A stretch of DNA of 64,000 nucleotides from Asterias rubens (taxonomy: Eukaryota > Echinodermata > Asteroidea > Forcipulatida > Asteriidae). The notes under the pieces were generated by a model. It saw nothing but the letters and a program-made list of their open reading frames with translations. It was not told the origin of the DNA and made no database searches. The translations under genes and the position numbers were made by a program. Shown in pieces: positions 33,201 to 50,460 of the stretch; position 1 is the first letter of the stretch; every line of letters begins with the position of its first letter. The stretch lies in contig NC_047065.1 of assembly GCF_902459465.1 (NCBI RefSeq), positions 5,142,309 through 5,206,308 on the forward strand, given 5' to 3'.

Positions 33201-33586
33201 GTGGAAAATCAAATCTCTTAAAAGTTCAGTAAATGCTGATGGAAAACTGTGTGTAGACTAGAACTATGAATCCCCTATTTAGTACTATTAGTATTATACA
33301 GTATGCTGGTACTACCCGCATACGTCTCTACTCTAGCTAATATTGCCAATGTATGTATGAATACCTGATTATAGAAACCACACACCACCACACTATAGTA
33401 CCAGTACTACACAAACACCACAGTTCTAAAAAAATCTGCAGATCATGCCAAAAAAACAACTTAAGTTTTTACAATTTTACGACAAAGTTGATGTATCATT
33501 CAGAAACAAAACAAAGCAACACATTCATTCTTACAATATTTGATGACTGCTATATTCACAGGAGCTCGGCAAGTGACGATTTCCAT
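24212..33586 (-). CDS. MVD: Mevalonate diphosphate decarboxylase (9 exons)
   Basis: Minus-strand coding exons: 33586-33535, 32207-32069, 30783-30737, 30091-29939, 29096-28897, 27416-27246, 26598-26476, 25964-25800, 24358-24212. They sum to 1197 nt, 398 aa (human 400), all phases consistent. The enzyme catalyses the ATP-dependent decarboxylation of mevalonate diphosphate to isopentenyl diphosphate, the last step of the mevalonate arm of sterol and isoprenoid synthesis. Seen: [20 protein letters not shown] start; [16 protein letters not shown]-binding loop [15 protein letters not shown] (112-126); [15 protein letters not shown] with Arg157; [26 protein letters not shown]; and YTFDAGPNA with the expected catalytic Asp301. 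It ends VGPGP...GQPKSLK. The gene is convergent with PRMT7. Two F1 elements and a SINE sit in its introns; one F1 copy lies about 33 bp from the exon 8 donor. Confidence 0.97.
24451..24700 (+). mobile_element. tRNA-derived SINE overlapping the end of MVD
   Basis: tcggtggtctagttggtatg (A box), ggtcgtgggttcgaatccca (B box), then gtgatttttttcacagg, aaagtactgagtatacagtg and catcggtgtatatgggtaaa. The tail matches 28300-28390, 30590-30690 and (reversed) 50270-50460. In the last MVD intron, next to exon 9. Confidence 0.7.
25369..25764 (+). mobile_element. F1 MITE, copy 8
   Basis: ttaaagacaatggacacta to gtgtccagtgcctttaa, TTAA at both ends. In the last MVD intron, only 33 bp from the exon 8 splice donor. 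Confidence 0.9.
26707..26990 (+). mobile_element. tRNA-Leu-like SINE (degraded)
   Basis: gcagataagagcaccaga, then ctgttcagcagagtgtgggt, tgtcgtgacacttgtgtcc and attgctgcatcc, as in the SINEs at 18197 and 47177. In an MVD intron. Confidence 0.6.
27437..27780 (-). mobile_element. 5'-truncated LINE end with (ATT)n tail
   Basis: The minus frame contains [30 protein letters not shown] and [17 protein letters not shown]: the reverse-transcriptase C-terminus of the same class as 6088-6711. It ends in an AAT tract at 27437-27462. In an MVD intron. Confidence 0.8.
28290..28400. mobile_element. SINE tail fragment
   Basis: ttgaatcctacctgagtc, tatacagtgcttaatacaca and ttagtgtatgggttt match the tail of the SINE at 24451-24700. 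Confidence 0.5.
28415..28783. mobile_element. Non-autonomous element with large 3' hairpin, copy B
   Basis: Matches 12511-12892 along its length, ending with the arms ggcctggttcttgataattt and aaattatcaagaaccaggcc. In an MVD intron, about 110 bp from exon 5. Confidence 0.75.
29330..29505 (+). mobile_element. LINE reverse-transcriptase tail, frameshifted
   Basis: Two adjacent plus frames give [17 protein letters not shown], then (after a +1 shift near 29405) [19 protein letters not shown] and [11 protein letters not shown], the usual jockey/CR1-like end. A dead remnant in an MVD intron. Confidence 0.65.
30590..30690. mobile_element. SINE tail fragment
   Basis: ccgtatactcagtagttcgc, gagttctgcgacag and acattggtgtaagggtaaaa match the tail of the 24451 SINE family. 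Confidence 0.45.
30863..31140 (-). mobile_element. SINE body, minus strand
   Basis: Reversed tail (taataataataataataacc, tatatagcgcttttcaca), then cctggtcactgggcctta, cctggtggggagtatgcag, ggtacccatttacccctg and gagagaagcaattatagtta. It is the inverse of 47280-47533 without the tRNA head. Confidence 0.8.
31272..31660 (-). mobile_element. F1 MITE, copy 9
   Basis: ttaaaggcagtggacacta to gtgtccaatgcctttaa, TTAA at both ends. In an MVD intron. Confidence 0.9.
31683..31998. repeat. Dispersed repeat pair, second copy
   Basis: 31683-31800 matches 1663-1800. 31822-31998 (hairpin ends ttcacaaagagttaagacta and tagtcctaactctttgtgaa) carries extra short tandem units of taagctaggactagtcc. Confidence 0.65.
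32326..32715 (+). mobile_element. F1 MITE, copy 10
   Basis: ttaaagccagtggacacta to gtgtccactgcctttaa. In the first MVD intron, about 120 bp upstream of exon 2. Confidence 0.9.
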
Positions 33587-33617
33587 GGTGTTTTTCGAGT
33601 CGGTTTTTTAGCAACTT

Positions 33618-33663
33618 TCATGAAGTGACTTCACTGCACATCATGAAGTGACTTCACTGCACA
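33618..33663. repeat. Perfect 23-bp direct repeat just upstream of the MVD start codon
   Basis: Two exact copies, 33618-33640 and 33641-33663, each containing the near-palindrome tgaagtgacttca. They lie 32-77 bp upstream of the MVD ATG on the minus strand, in its 5'UTR or promoter. A regulatory role is possible but not shown. Confidence 0.8.
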
Positions 33664-35124
33664 AAATTAGTACACCCACATTTATATTTATAAACACGTT
33701 TATTTAAATGAGATCAACTTTGAACTTAGTACCGACTGTTCCATATTTTTGGGGGGCTACTACTTACTGTCGGTTGTTTATTTTGCTTTGTTATCAAACG
33801 TTAAGACCAATACCAACAATCAGATATAAATCTTGGTTAAATTGTGAAAGATTGATTTTCCCAAAATGTGAAAAAAGGTTGGTTTATTTTTTATTAGGAG
33901 TAGATCAAATTTAACTAGACTACCTTATAACAATGGAGGGAGACTAAAGCATTACGCATGCGTATTGAAAGTAATAGACTTGTACAAGCTTTTCGAATGT
34001 TTGACGCAAATATAAATTTTGCTTGATGATGACAGATCCACGGCAAACAACATCGCGAGATCGAGATGCCACACCGACCATTACAGGGAGATAAATTGCT
34101 GATTTCTCGTTTTTCTTTCGTCTCTTTATGGGTGCATGGAATGAGTTTGATTCGTACGTCTGAAAGGTAACCATATTATTTAAGTATTTGCCTGTTTCAG
34201 TGAGTTATTTTGTCATTTTATAAACGATACACAAAAATAGCTCCGGTGATGATCCTGCACAGTTTGCACATAAAATTTAGGTCATGCATGCATGCAGTAT
34301 GCACTGCACTGCTTTTTTTTTTAGATAAGAGTAAACAGTAGTAGTAGTAGTACTATAGTAGTAGTACAGGTCCGGAATTTCATCTGTTTTAAGAGGGCAA
34401 GGTCATTTTTATTTTGCATAGGGCTCATCATCCATTTGAAAATCAAAATTGTGGGAAACTTTTTTCTTTGAAGGGGCCAAGTGGAAAGCCCAAAACTAAA
34501 GTAAAAGGGCAAGCCAAGGCCAAGAGAGTAGACCATGCGGATGCCAGGCAGGGGCAACGAACAATGTGTTGTGTGTGTGTACCGCCTTGAGGTGACCTAA
34601 CCAGCCCCCACTTCCTCCCCTTCCCCTCCCCCCCCCCCACCCAATTGGTGTCTGTGCACCCTTCCACCACTCCCCCTCACCTCCCGTTTCATTTCTGGAC
34701 TTTCGGGATTGGACATTTCCAGTTTTTGCCTTCAATTCAATTGGTCGAGTTGGTATTTGAATAGTTGCTATAACTATAAGGTAACCCTCCTCCCGACGGC
34801 CGCCAGGCCGGAGGATTACAAGATAGGTTCGAGCGAAAACGGTTAATCTGGTCCAACACGTACAATTTCGACAGCTAGTCACCAGATTTTCCCCATTTTT
34901 ACCACTTTCAAAAATCATGACACAAATTATGAGGACACGAACTTAATCCGCAATGTCTAATGCAGCCTGCCATAATACTCAAAACACCATTTAGGAAATA
35001 TTTCGAAGAAAAATGGGCAAAAACCCGGAGCGAATTCCCAGGTTCATATTTTGAACCTGTCGCATCGCTTTGCAAACGCATTATTTTGTTGTTGGGCTAA
35101 ACCATTCTGTAAAAGGGGTGTTAC

Positions 35125-35210
35125 AATGTTGCAGTGCGTGTGCGCGCTGTCCGTTTGCATTGCACGCCGTTCACTCATAATGGCGCGCACGCACTGCAGC
35201 ACTGCAACAT
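35125..35210. mobile_element. Hairpin segment fused to a truncated F1 copy
   Basis: caatgttgcagtgcgtgtgc and gcgcacgcactgcagcactg are inverted arms ending in gcaacat, directly followed by F1 sequence. Confidence 0.6.
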
Positions 35211-35547
35211 AAAACCTCACTTGGTAACGAGTAATGGGGAGAGGTTGATAGAATAAAACATTGTGAGAAACGGTTCCCTCTGAAGTGACGTAGTTTTTGA
35301 GAAAGAAGTAATTTTCCACGAATTTGATTTCGGGACCTCAAGTTTAGAACTTGAGGTCTCAAAATCAACCATCTAAATGCACACAACTACGTGTGACAAG
35401 GGTGTTTTTTCTTTCATTATTATCTCACAACTTCGACGACCAATTGAGCTCAAATTTTCACAGGTTTGTTATTTCATGCATATGTTGAGATACACCAAGT
35501 GAGAAGACAGGTCTTTGACAATTACCAATAGTGTCCACTGTCTTTAA
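35211..35547 (-). mobile_element. F1 MITE, copy 11 (left end missing)
   Basis: Starts inside the element at aaaacctcacttggtaacg and runs to gtgtccactgtctttaa. The usual TTAA-flanked left terminal repeat is absent. Confidence 0.85.
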
Positions 35548-38500
35548 ATAAATAACAAATTAAATAAAACAAAAACTCCAAACTGGTAAATTATCTGTAC
35601 AAGCCAGCTGTGGTGTTGAAATTGTTGAAGAAAAAAATTTGAAGTAGCTTCAGAAGATTTTTTAGCTTTAACTCTTATCTTATGTCGTGAAAAGGCCATG
35701 TCGCACAGTCTTCCCCCAGAGCAATTTCTTCAGGCAACTTGGAGGCAGCCAACTGCACTCATATGCACATTTTTCAGCACAAGAGATAATCTTCTTGAAA
35801 AACTGAAATGTGAATGAACTTTCTTATTGGAGTTGGCTTGGTGCTGGTCTGCAAATTGCCCTGTGTGATACGGCCTAACAGTTAAACTGTTCAAGTTTTG
35901 GTCCAAGGAATCCACTTGTTGGATAAATAGGATTCATTTGCACGCTATACAAAAGCCTGTCAGACAAAACTGTCCAGAGGGTTGACTGACTGTGTTTTTG
36001 TGCTACTGTATGGATTTATCCCGGATAATCCGGTAATCCTAAAGATTAGCTCATTGTTATTTTGGTATTTGTGGCACAGTTGCATTCCATCAAGATCTTA
36101 AAATTGTTCACATCTATCCTGTGTATTGCCCAGGCAGATAGTAATGGGCTTCCCTGATCCCATTCTTGTTTAAATCCCTTTTTTTCCTCTTTTTTTTTCT
36201 TTTTTAATATTAATTACATTGTTGTGGTTATTTGGTATGTTACCGCTAAGCTGGGAAGTGGTAGGAAGCGTTCCCTGTAGGTAATTGTGAATAATAGAGA
36301 CCAGAGCAATGACTGGTCCTTGCTCTGTGATGTGGATAGAGCAAGGTGATTTTAAAGCAAGATGATAGTGGGGCATTCTTGACCCTGTTATTTGGTTGAA
36401 GCACGCTGAATAGAAAGAAGGTCTTTGGAATGGTTTCTTCTTGGTGTTTATAAATCCTGGTTTTAAAAGCCCTAGGCCTACTATTCAATCAAGAGCATTC
36501 TATAGTTTTCTTGTTTTTTGTAAAGAAAAAAAAAGGAATAGTAATAAGAAATTGCATTTCAGCATTATTTAAACATGTATCGCCACGCAATTGGTAAGCT
36601 GAAAAAAAATAATCACAGAGCGTGCTCATGAAATAAACCTGTGAGAAATGATTGAAAACCACACAATTTTCGCCCTGTATAAACACATTCCTTTCGTTTT
36701 TGTTACAGTTGGAACCAGCTGTTGCGATTTGTTTTAGGTTTTCAGAAACAGTTTTTTCGAATGTGGCTTCATTTCAGAGGGAAATACTTCATTAAAAAAT
36801 GTTTGTAGTGTGAACTTCATAACTCCCATACTTAAAATTAAACACAAAATGTTTTTTTCATATATTTTAATATCAATCCTGTGCAGGTACTGTACCTCTA
36901 ATAATTTCCAACAGATTAAACTCATGTAACCGAACACTCTCTCCCTACTCTTTGTTCTACCTCTAACCACACCAAGGGGAAAAACTAGACTGGAATATAG
37001 TGCAATTAAAATCTTGAATTTCAGAAGGCCTGTAAATCTAGCCCAGTGCCATTCGTCTCGAGTGTATTCTCGGACAGATGGTTCCTGTCTCTGCTGTCTA
37101 GCCAAGCGTTCAGTGAGAGGTGTAAAATAGTACACAGAGACCGGCTTTTTAGGACACTCAGTGCATTGCATGATAATTTATAATTTTAAATATTGCTGCG
37201 TATTTTTTACAAATTCTGCAACAAGATTTCAATTTAAAATTTCAAAACAAGGTTGCTAGTTGGCAGATCTGAACATGCAGTTGTCGTGAGTATTTTCATC
37301 TCCTGGCCAGACATTCAGAAATTTCCCATTCATAAATAAAGGAATCTCATCATGTATGTGTAGACAGGTTTCAATACAGTGGTTTAACAGTCTCTCCACT
37401 CTAGTTCATTTCCTGAGCGTTTTTAAAGTAAGGCGTGGGAGAGCGAATCAAAAACCAACATTTTTGAGGTTTTACCAGTTTATATGCTGTTTAAAAAAGG
37501 GTAACAACACATCGACAGACAATTTTGTTTGTTGATTTACAATTTGTCTGATGCATTTTGAATAAAACCTTCTTAAATAATCTGAAAAATAATATCCAAG
37601 AAAAAGCATGTGAGTGAGTCAATATTATTCAGTTTTACTTCAAAACCACTAATGAAAATATTTCTGTCCCTATGACTTGGTTAAGATACGATAAAATAAG
37701 ATAGATAAGAAAAGATAACTTGATTAAATCCATACAAACTGGAAACGACATGTTGTCGTTTCTCAATCAAATTACAAATTTACCAGCAATTAAATTACTC
37801 AAATTGCACAAACCAATATCAAACTTATTTGACAACCTCACAGGATTCTTTAAATATGAATTTCTTAAAAACTCATTGTTGAAAATTGTGTAGTCCATCC
37901 CTCAAAGGATTTTGAATGAACACATCAAAAACAATCAGTGTGATATTTACATGTAGTTTAAATCATCACTGTTGTACAACTAAAATGGTCTCGTCTTGAC
38001 TGAAAGATGTAGTATACTATACATGTACCTTGGTGTTGACATGGTTGAGAGACTCATACCCACTTAAGATTTAACCTTGAAATTCCCAGGTGGTTAATTG
38101 AATGAATATATGGAATCATAAGTAGGTTCGGTGATCCATTATTTATACCTGTGTGCTTGTGCCTACATTTGCTGGATTTTCCCTTGACGCTTTCAGTGAC
38201 TAGCCAGTTGGACTAGTAAGGTCTATTCACTACACTGTAGTCCGCCATTTTTTTCACGGGTCCACATATTTCATGTAAACACTAAACTAGCCGGCTGGAC
38301 CACTTGGAGTGAGTTTTGGCTGGTCCTCTGACAATGCTGACCAGTGTTTTATTAACTGGCATTTGACCAGTGGACCACAAAAGGTTTTTTATGTTTAGAA
38401 AACATAGAAAATCATTCAGCACCCGTCTCAAAAAAACTTTTCAGCACAAATTGCATTTCGATATGCGTGGAAGGCAAGCCTAAGCAAACAAAATGTTTTA

Positions 38501-38685
38501 ATTCTGATTGAATGCACAAAATAGGCATGATAGGTAAAACAGTTTAAAATTGCCCAGATTGTACAGTGGAGCTTTTAAAGCCAAATATAAACACTAGTGT
38601 AAACAGAGTTGCCTTTAGAGGACCTTGTAGCAATTCAGAAGGCTTTGGCCATTCTTCCAAAATTTGGGTCCAGAATGCCCCACAG

Positions 38686-39075
38686 TTAAAGGCAGTGGAC
38701 ACTATTGGTAATTACTCATAATAATTATTAGCATAAAAATTCCTTGGTGACGAGTAATAGGGAGAGGTTGATGGTATAATACATTGTGAGAAACGGCTCC
38801 CTCTGAAGTGCCATAGTTTTTTAGAAAGAAGTAATTCTCCACGAATTTGATTTCGAGACCTCAGATTTAGAAATTGAGGTCCTGAAATCAACCATCTAAA
38901 CGCACACAACTTCGTGTGGCAAGGGTTTTTTTTCTTTCATTATTATCTCGCAACTTCGATGACTGATTGAGCTCAAATTTTCACAGGTTTTTTATTTTAT
39001 GCATAGATATGTTGAGATACACCAACTGTGAAGGCTAGTCTTTGACAATTACCAATATTGTCCACTGCCTTTTAA
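38686..39075 (-). mobile_element. F1 MITE, copy 12
   Basis: ttaaaggcagtggacacta to ttgtccactgccttttaa, TTAA at both ends. Confidence 0.9.
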
Positions 39076-40137
39076 AAAAAAACCTGTGTAGAACCCTACC
39101 ATTAGTAATGGCATTGTAAAACTAACAAATTTTCAACGAAAAATGTAAAAAAGATAATTCAATATATCCAGTTTTCAATAGAAATTCCCCAACCATACGG
39201 AATAAAATAAAAGGCCATACAAATATTACATGAAAATTATATCCCAGTGACCTGCCACCGCAGATATTGGATTACGTTGTTTTTTCGGAAATTTAATTAC
39301 ACCGCCCGGAATTAACAAGAAAACAAAAAAAAATTGTCCGCTGGTGACACACGTGTGTTTGACTCGCACAAATCGCCGGCCGCGTTTAGGGGGCTTGTGT
39401 GAAGATGATCTGAGTCATAGTGTTAGGCAATGATGAATTGAAAAGCCCTGTGGATACGCACTACATCATTGTCTGCTCGACTGGTTGCATAAACCCACAA
39501 TGTATACAATGCCCCCAGTAATGTGAAGATGTTATTAGTATGCACGGCCGGCGCGGCACTTTTCTTTTTAATCACGTAATCCAGCAGCAGTAGCCCTCTC
39601 CTCTCTTTCTTTTTTGTCTCTTCGTGGTGGGACGACTGGCTAAGGATGGCCTTTTTTCTGAGTCGGGTCACCCCGGAAGATTCTGTGTCATCCTGAGAGA
39701 GTGGATATGAGACTGTGATGCAATATTTTTTGTTTGTGTTCAACCTTACTGCTTCTGCTTGATATTGGGCAAGCACCCCACCAGTCGACTGGTTATCACA
39801 AACCTCAAATTCTTATTTGGTTACTTGGAAGTTCTTTGGGATTTTTTTTTCTCATAAGGTCAGTAAAGGAATGAATTTTGAAATTTTTTGCACGATTTCT
39901 CTTTAGAATGATAGCAAAATGTTGCACAATGTGTATCACGATCAAAAATCATCATTTGCCACTCAATATTATAATTAGCATTTAAAATATATTGAATTTG
40001 TTGCAATTTACCGTTGATGGGTGTATGGGGCTTCTTCGGGGAGGGCAGAGGGGTAAATTTGACACAGATAAAACATAAAAAGTGATTTTTGTATTCTGTG
40101 TTGATTTGTTTCCTTCTTTTTGCCTTGCCGCATTTAG

Positions 40138-40297
40138 GAGGCCAATAGGAGACTTTCCAACGCTAGGCGGCAGCAGACATACCGGGTAAATTTCCATTGT
40201 TTACGTAGTTCTGAACATGCGCATAATTCTGAGAACAATGGATTTACCCGGTAAGTCTGCTGCCCTCTATCGTCCCAGAAAGTCTCCCATTGGCCCA
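40138..40297. mobile_element. Foldback element, copy A
   Basis: ggccaataggagactttcc and ctttctcccattggcc-type ends are inverse; the inner arms ggcagcagacataccgggta and taagtctgctgcc surround a short loop. It matches 46843-46990. Confidence 0.75.
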
Positions 40298-42024
40298 CTT
40301 CATCATAATATATATAATATATGTTTACTAATTACGTGTACATAATATTACATGTTGGCTTATTCTTGACAAAATCATTTTCTATTGTGTCAACAGATCA
40401 TTGTACAATTTATGATTTTGGGGGATTCGCAGCTTCAACAGAAAACCAGACAAATTGTACTGCTGTCTTTAGGTCAACTTATCAATTAAAAATTACAGGT
40501 ATCAGCATTTATTTTCACAATTTTAGGGACTATCAACCGTTTTAAACGTTTTAAAGATTACTTTTGAGGACTCCTTCCTCCCCAAAGTAGTATTAAATTT
40601 ATCAAAATGTGTCTTTCAAAATGTATGTACTTATTAATTTAAAATGTTGCACACCTCTTAAAAGTCATACATGGTCCCCCCCCCCAAAAAAAAAAAAAAA
40701 AACCTACAACCCCCTCCCCCCACCCAATACTCTTTGTATGAGCATAAAAAGGTTGGCAACTCTGAACGGTTGGACGGCCCCTTAGTCCTTTTAACTGTAA
40801 CCTTACCTTTGTAAAAGTTGGTCATCATAGACCGATACAATAATTTAAATATAAAATCAAACAAATTGATGCTTTTTCCCTAAAATCTTGTGGGACATAA
40901 ACCAATAAATGTAGCCCCTATGTGAGGTTTATGGTGCTGTATAATTTGAACCAGTTTCTTAGTAGCAAAACGGTAATTTTAGTAAATAACCTACATTGCA
41001 GCAAAACATTTCCCAAAAGGGTCTATTTTAAATGGTTTTATAACATGTATAAAGCATGAGTAGGCTTGGCCTCTGTAGCCAAGCATGCAGTACATTGTAC
41101 ACTTCTGGTGTCTATTTAAAAAATAGAAGAAACTACACGTATACACTACATCCATGAACAATGAATGTACAGTATGTTTATAGGCATGGTCAAATGATTC
41201 ACCCCCACCCTCCAATCACATTAACATGTCCACCATGAAATGAATAGGGGAACATTCTAAGTAACCAAATCAATGCTAAGTGCTAGGCACTTAAATGCAA
41301 AAATTGTTGTGGTGGATACAGGGATGATACATGTAGTTAAAAAAAATGCACATATACAATGTACTCACTGTGTGTTTGTTAAACCATAATTATGTGTACA
41401 ATTGTATGTGTTGGTAACATTCCGAGGTTATTGTATGGTTTTACAATGAATACTTTGTAATGTATGTTATGCATAAATTGTGTCTAATACAGTATACCAA
41501 TACAAGGGCTGCACGATTGGATGCAATGCAAATAAGGCATCAGACTCAAATATGTATTGTTTAGGACCTTTTTTTTTCTTCAATCAAAACCAGAACAAAT
41601 CTACATAATTGGTTTGTCCATTTGTGTGTAATTTGTTTACCTAGACACTTCAACTAAAAGTGATCCTTGTTATGGTCAGTTTTAAAAAAGGGAGATTAAT
41701 AATAAATCTTTACCTTTCTGTACAGTAGATGTGCATTTGTACATGTAGTTCTTCAATTAACTGAATTGTCATTTATTAGTCTTATAGCCATTACCTACCC
41801 TTCGAAATCCAACCTCATGTTTAGTTTGATGCAGTGTAGTATTTAAGGTGACTGTTCTTAATGTTCAGATCCGACATAAATCAGAGTTCAACACTTTGGA
41901 TAATGAGTAACCATGTATGGTGTTAGATTTTGTCTGAGTGATGAAGGATTCTTGTGAGTCACTCAAAAAATTGTGTCTTAAACACATCATTTACAATATT
42001 TTTCTTCTGATTTTGTCTCCACAG

Positions 42025-42249
42025 GAACCAAACATGAGCTTTGGACCAAGATCGGCCTAGTTTTTGCCAAGGACAAAAGAACCATTGATTGAATTCTTCA
42101 AGTTGTTGGCGATGCGCGTCATCGTCATTCATCACTTCCTGTGTCTGATATTCCGAAAAGAAAGTAGTGTACGTTCCTTGGAGTCTTCCTTCATGTGATT
42201 GATTTGTCAATGAAGTTCACCTGCCGTTGGTAAGGTGCTAGGACTAATC
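42025..42249 (+). promoter_or_regulatory. 5'UTR exon of the CCDC102A-like gene with three upstream ORFs
   Basis: A good acceptor (ttttgtctccacag) ends at 42024, so this is probably the untranslated part of the first coding exon. It contains ATG-initiated uORFs at 42034-42060 (8 aa), 42112-42198 (28 aa) and 42210-42233 (7 aa), all closed before the main ATG at 42250. The last stop is 16 bases upstream. Translation control by reinitiation is an inference. Confidence 0.6.
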
Positions 42250-49274
<7,025 letters not shown>

Positions 49275-50269
49275 AACCATTCCAACTCTAACCCTTATGA
49301 TGATACAGTACCGCTTACCGACCCCCTGTGATATCCCATGGAAAACAACAGTTTAGAAATCATGTGAGGTATTAATAATGTTTTTCTACTGCAATCAGAG
49401 AAATAGACTGAAGTCCCGTCATCATCGGTAAGGATAAAAACAGGCACACTGGTCACACTATTTTGCGTTTTGAACCTAAAATGCCAAGCTTTGTAAGGTT
49501 TTTCGAAAATTTGTGTAAGCACAAAAGTAATTCTCACCAAACAAAATGTATCTTGCTGCCTCGTTTCACCTTGGTACATCCCAAAATCAATATTATTTCT
49601 TGAGTGATAGTGCCCTGTCATGATAACATGTCTATCATGGGTTGTACTCGTACTATTTATGACACTTTTTTCAGTACATATAAAAACATCAAATATATCG
49701 TACGTACGATACTTAATGCCTTGATACTTTGTGTTTAAGCAGCCCTATATAATGGGTGAATAACTTTGTAGAGAATAACATGGGCTTGACAACCAGGGCT
49801 GGGAGAAAAGCGCCCTCTAGTGTTGATAAATTACAATGATGAAAAACCTGTCTCACATTCCAACTCATTACATTCTATAAATCAATGTAACACTGAAACC
49901 AAATATTACCCAGTAATAATAACCATTCCAATTCAATGTGTTCATCCAATCAGAATAGCAGCTGGTACACGTTATGAAATATTTTTCAAAAGATCCTATT
50001 CACAACGCGCAACGCACATTAGGGTGTCAAAACGTGCACAAAAGGAATAGACTCCGCCCACAAAAGGCAGAAATGGTGGATGTGCATTGTTCGGAGGTGC
50101 CTGAACACTGTACCATACATTTGTGCACGTTTTGACACCAAAGATGGCTGACAGGATACACGCGTGTTTGTGCGTTGTGCATAACTTATTTCCTGTTTCC
50201 GCCAGAACTTCCTTAGCTTCTTGAAATATGTGAGACTCTTCAATACAGTGAAGCGATAATACTTCTAAT

Positions 50270-50460
50270 TGATGTTAGTTTTGCATCGGGATAACAAAAG
50301 TTTTTATTTACCCTTACACTGATGTTAAATAAGCACTGTATACTGTTACTCGGTACTTTCCCGAGTTCTGTGGAGTGATTTGCATGTAGATTTTTTTTCA
50401 CAGAACTCAGGAAAGTACCTAGTATACAGAACTTAATACACATTGGTGTAATGGTAAAAA
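50270..50460 (-). mobile_element. SINE tail, reversed
   Basis: ttgcatcgggataacaaaag, cccttacactgatgtta and gtatactgttactcggtact, followed by a second inverted part (gaaagtacctagtatacaga, acacattggtgtaatggta). A palindromic arrangement of the 24451 SINE tail. Confidence 0.55.

Larger units (their letters stand above)
33587..42024. other. Divergent intergenic region between MVD and the CCDC102A-like gene
   Basis: No gene recognised in 8.4 kb. It holds the MVD upstream region (with a 23-bp direct repeat at 33618-33663), a C/G-rich low-complexity stretch near 34600-34640, a hairpin fused to a broken F1 copy (35125-35547), F1 copy 12 (38686-39075), a GC-richer stretch at 39340-39780 that could include the CCDC102A-like promoter or first exon, a foldback element (40138-40297), and a C/A-rich low-complexity tract at 40675-40735. 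A 145-codon open frame on the minus strand at 36734-37171 resembles no family I know and is not called. Confidence 0.55.

Noticed and set aside
34021-34174. Alternative first exon of MVD on the minus strand
   Set aside because: The peptide does not resemble the MVD start. The exon at 33586-33535 gives the conserved [12 protein letters not shown] and joins in phase.
36734-37171. 145-codon open frame on the minus strand
   Set aside because: No recognisable motif, no supporting splice partners and a composition like its AT-rich surroundings. Chance openness is the simplest reading.
39423-39776. 117-codon open frame on the minus strand
   Set aside because: No family resemblance. It lies in the GC-richer stretch that more likely belongs to a promoter or 5'UTR.
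42235-42249. Five extra N-terminal codons on the CCDC102A-like protein
   Set aside because: The apparent start at 42235 is GTG; the first ATG in frame is 42250.
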